The notes under the pieces: model-generated
The model's database searches: none
What the model saw: only the letters and a program-made list of their open reading frames with translations
Told to the model about the DNA's origin: nothing
Assembly: GCF_022809095.1 (NCBI RefSeq)
Contig: NZ_JALAZE010000001.1
Location: 310,001 to 374,000 of the forward strand
Source of the DNA: Bacillus kexueae
GTDB lineage: Bacteria > Bacillota > Bacilli > Bacillales > Aeribacillaceae
Reading direction: 5' to 3'
Length of the DNA stretch: 64,000 nt
Made by a program: the position numbers and the translations under genes
Part shown: positions 62,479 through 64,000 of the stretch, piece after piece
Layout of the letters: each line of letters starts with the position of its first letter
How positions within the stretch are numbered: position 1 is the first letter of the stretch

Positions 62479-63168
62479 ATGGGAAAGATTTTGTTAAAAC
62501 GAACGGCGATGTCACAACTTTTACATGCTTTAAAAAACGATGAAGATTTGTCGCCTATTGCCGTTATTCAATCAAACATTTCTCCGGAAATGGAGGACGA
62601 CATCCCGGACTTTTTATATAAATTTGAAAAAAGAAAAGGAAAGAAAGACTTTGGATTATCCACCAATGAAATTGTCACGTTGTCAACGATTTGTGAGCTG
62701 ACGTCGTTGAAATCTACTTCCATTCAAAACTGGATTAAACGTGACATTAAGGAGTTAATTGGGTCACCGGAGTTTGGGAAGAAATATTCGATTGAGCAAA
62801 CGGCTCTATTGTTTATTGTAAAGGACTTAAAAGCTGTATTCGACTTTGAAACAATTCGTCAAATGTTAACGAAAGTGTTTAATACATTATCCGATCGTAG
62901 CGATGATCTCATTAGCCCACTCCAATTCTTTCAACTGTATGCGAAGACGCTTGAAAACATTGGATTCGGTTCGATACATATATCCAAAGCTTCTTCACTT
63001 GAACACATGATTGAAGAAGAAGTGAAACGTGTGACCGAACACGCTTTGCCCATTAAAGAAACAGACCGTAAAGTCATTTCACATATTTTAGTCGTGACCG
63101 TTATGTCTGTTTTATCGTTTCATTTGCAGCTAAGAACGTTAACGTATGCGAATACCATTATTAAATAA
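62479..63168 (+). CDS. DUF1836 protein, YkrK-like
   Basis: ATG 62479 after GAGGTG; 229 residues. TNEIVTLSTICELTSLKSTSIQNWIKRDIKELIGSPEFGKKYSIEQTALLFIVKDLK is a MerR-like HTH typical of DUF1836; the rest is helical. B. subtilis ykrK has the same neighbourhood (near ktrD and a SASP gene). Function unknown; a DNA-binding regulator is likely. Confidence 0.88.
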   Translation: MGKILLKRTAMSQLLHALKNDEDLSPIAVIQSNISPEMEDDIPDFLYKFEKRKGKKDFGLSTNEIVTLSTICELTSLKSTSIQNWIKRDIKELIGSPEFGKKYSIEQTALLFIVKDLKAVFDFETIRQMLTKVFNTLSDRSDDLISPLQFFQLYAKTLENIGFGSIHISKASSLEHMIEEEVKRVTEHALPIKETDRKVISHILVVTVMSVLSFHLQLRTLTYANTIIK

Positions 63169-63206
63169 GTGCCATATATTACATGGATGGAAACATCTCG
63201 TCGACT

Positions 63207-63213
63207 CATACTA
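63207..63213 (+). promoter_or_regulatory. Possible sigma-G -10 element for the SASP gene
   Basis: CATACTA matches the sigma-G -10 consensus, 94 bases before the SASP start. The -35 (GGATG at a 17-base spacing) is poor. Confidence 0.35.
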
Positions 63214-63306
63214 TGAATACATCGGAACAATATATTTACTATCAAGATGTCCCGTTGAAATCTTTCATATAAATGGACTAAAAGCTTAGAAAGGGAGTTG
63301 ACAGAG

Positions 63307-63504
63307 ATGGCTTCACGTAATCAATTATTAGTTCCTGGGATTGAGCAAGCGTTAGATCAATTTAAAGCGGAAATCGCTCAAGAATTTGGCGTTCATTTAA
63401 GCTCTGACACCGTTTCTCGTGCAAACGGATCAGTCGGCGGTGAAATGACGAAACGCCTCGTCGCACAAGCTCAGGCCCAACTAAATCAAAATCCACAGTC
63501 ATAA
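63307..63504 (+). CDS. Alpha/beta-type small acid-soluble spore protein
   Basis: Start set at ATG 63307, nine bases after AAAGGGAG; 65 residues. [22 protein letters not shown] and [19 protein letters not shown] are the two conserved SASP segments that coat spore DNA and convert it to A-form. The Glu-Ile (EIAQEFGV) protease site is visible. B. subtilis sspD lies beside ykrK, as here, so sspD by position, but sequence alone does not separate paralogues. Confidence 0.96.
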   Translation: MASRNQLLVPGIEQALDQFKAEIAQEFGVHLSSDTVSRANGSVGGEMTKRLVAQAQAQLNQNPQS

Positions 63505-63508
63505 CGAA

Positions 63509-63540
63509 CGAAAAGGTGTCTGTATAGGACACCTTTTTCA
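63509..63540 (+). terminator. Terminator of the SASP gene
   Basis: GGTGTC / GACACC stem followed by TTTTT, 7 bases past the stop. Confidence 0.85.
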
Positions 63541-63580
63541 TATGAGAACAAAAAGGCGGACGAGAGACGGCTAAGATGAA

Positions 63581-63744
63581 GAAAAGCGCAAAGCGCAAGT
63601 CCTTAGGCGAAGGGCGCTGGAGGACCTGCGAGGAGACTACAGCAGGGCCGAAGCAACCCGAGCTGATGGCGCTTTGCCCTAGACACCAAAAAAAAGGTAA
63701 AGAGAATACTTTAACACTTTATTGAACTTAAACTTTCTGTAACA
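63581..63744 (+). repeat. Terminator-associated repeat, copy 10
   Basis: The 5' arm AAGCGCAAAGCGC is matched at the other end by GCGCTTTGCCCT. The tail TTTCTGTAACA abuts the terminator of the minus-strand gene at 63784. Confidence 0.9.
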
Positions 63745-63745
63745 A

Positions 63746-63777
63746 TAAAAAAAGAACGCAATATTGCGCTCTTTTTG
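63746..63777. terminator. Terminator of the coiled-coil gene
   Basis: AAAGAGCGCAATATTGCGTTCTTT is a near-perfect palindromic stem followed on the minus strand by a long T-run. Confidence 0.85.
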
Positions 63778-63783
63778 TAACCC

Positions 63784-64000
63784 TTAATCAAAAGAATAAT
63801 TAGAAATGAATTGGTATAAATCCTCATAGGAATGGCCCTTTACTCGTTCCCACTCTTTTTCTAGCTGTTCAAGCTGATTTTTGTTTTCAAGATGCTCGAA
63901 CGTTTCTTTTAATTCTTTCTTTGTTTCCTTCCATTCTTCTTGTAATCGCTTCTTTTCTTCTTTCAGTTGTTCTTTTATTTGTTTTTGTCGTTCTTTCTGC
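63784..64000 (-). CDS. Coiled-coil protein, C-terminal 71 residues (cut by window edge)
   Basis: Stop at 63784; the gene runs off base 64000. Visible part is strongly charged helix (ERQKQIKEQLKEEKKRLQEE, then WKETKKELKETFEHL) ending EDLYQFISNYSFD. Looks like a long coiled coil. Family cannot be named from the tail alone. Confidence 0.7.
   Translation of the reverse strand, partial: QKERQKQIKEQLKEEKKRLQEEWKETKKELKETFEHLENKNQLEQLEKEWERVKGHSYEDLYQFISNYSFD

Overview
This window reads as the chromosome of a spore-forming, motile member of the Bacillaceae. The evidence is gene content (germinant receptor operon, SASP genes, kinD- and kinE-type sporulation kinases, spo0E, a PBP3-type penicillin-binding protein), strong AGGAGG-type ribosome binding sites, frequent TTG/GTG starts, S-box and preQ1 riboswitches, and gene order. 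Much of it matches the ykr-ykv neighbourhood of Bacillus subtilis (pfeT, stoA, ykvU, ykvS, queCDEF, ykvI, motAB, mhqR, kinD, spo0E, mtn genes, ogt, kinE, ykrP, ktrD, ykrK, SASP), with local rearrangements. No rRNA, tRNA, prophage, CRISPR array or intact insertion sequence was seen. Family names come from recognised protein sequence only; no search was run.

Layout. 1-8.8 kb: a cut oxidoreductase, small spore-like and regulatory genes, a LacI-type repressor, a DUF1659-DUF2922-YvrJ trio, a VTT membrane protein, pfkA, an acetyltransferase, a nuclease lipoprotein and an M24 peptidase. 8.8-15.4 kb: a short-chain fatty acid transporter with a likely cre site, the metal ATPase pfeT with a long structured leader, stoA and a SpoVB-like exporter. 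15.4-20.5 kb: a gerABC operon opposite an orphan sigma factor, then ykvS. 20.5-23.2 kb: queCDEF behind a preQ1 riboswitch with two terminators. 23.7-32.5 kb: an SQR-like flavoprotein, a phosphoesterase, ykvI, motAB behind a sigma-D promoter, mhqR, kinD and spo0E. 32.7-38 kb: an amine oxidase, xpaC-telA and a dicarboxylate symporter. 38.2-50 kb: the methionine salvage region. 50-64 kb: ogt, kinE, an acyltransferase, a B12/radical-SAM protein, a 0.9 kb tandem repeat array, small genes, PBP3, a K+ transporter, ykrK, a SASP and a cut coiled-coil gene.

How genes work together. The methionine salvage genes form two S-box-controlled operons, mtnW-X-B-D and mtnK-A plus an RbsBAC-type ABC importer, with mtnE and mtnU diverging between them from overlapping promoters. 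The importer beside the methylthioribose kinase makes uptake of exogenous methylthioribose the leading hypothesis. queCDEF makes preQ1 and is fed back by its product. kinD, kinE and spo0E act on the sporulation phosphorelay in opposite directions.

The most unusual signal is a repeat of about 165 bp present in ten copies. Eight copies lie immediately after the U-tract of an unrelated intrinsic terminator, always with the same end facing it. The ends of the structured part show matched changes that keep a terminal stem. A second unusual signal is an array of about 44 units of 21 bp built around TATGCGCG.
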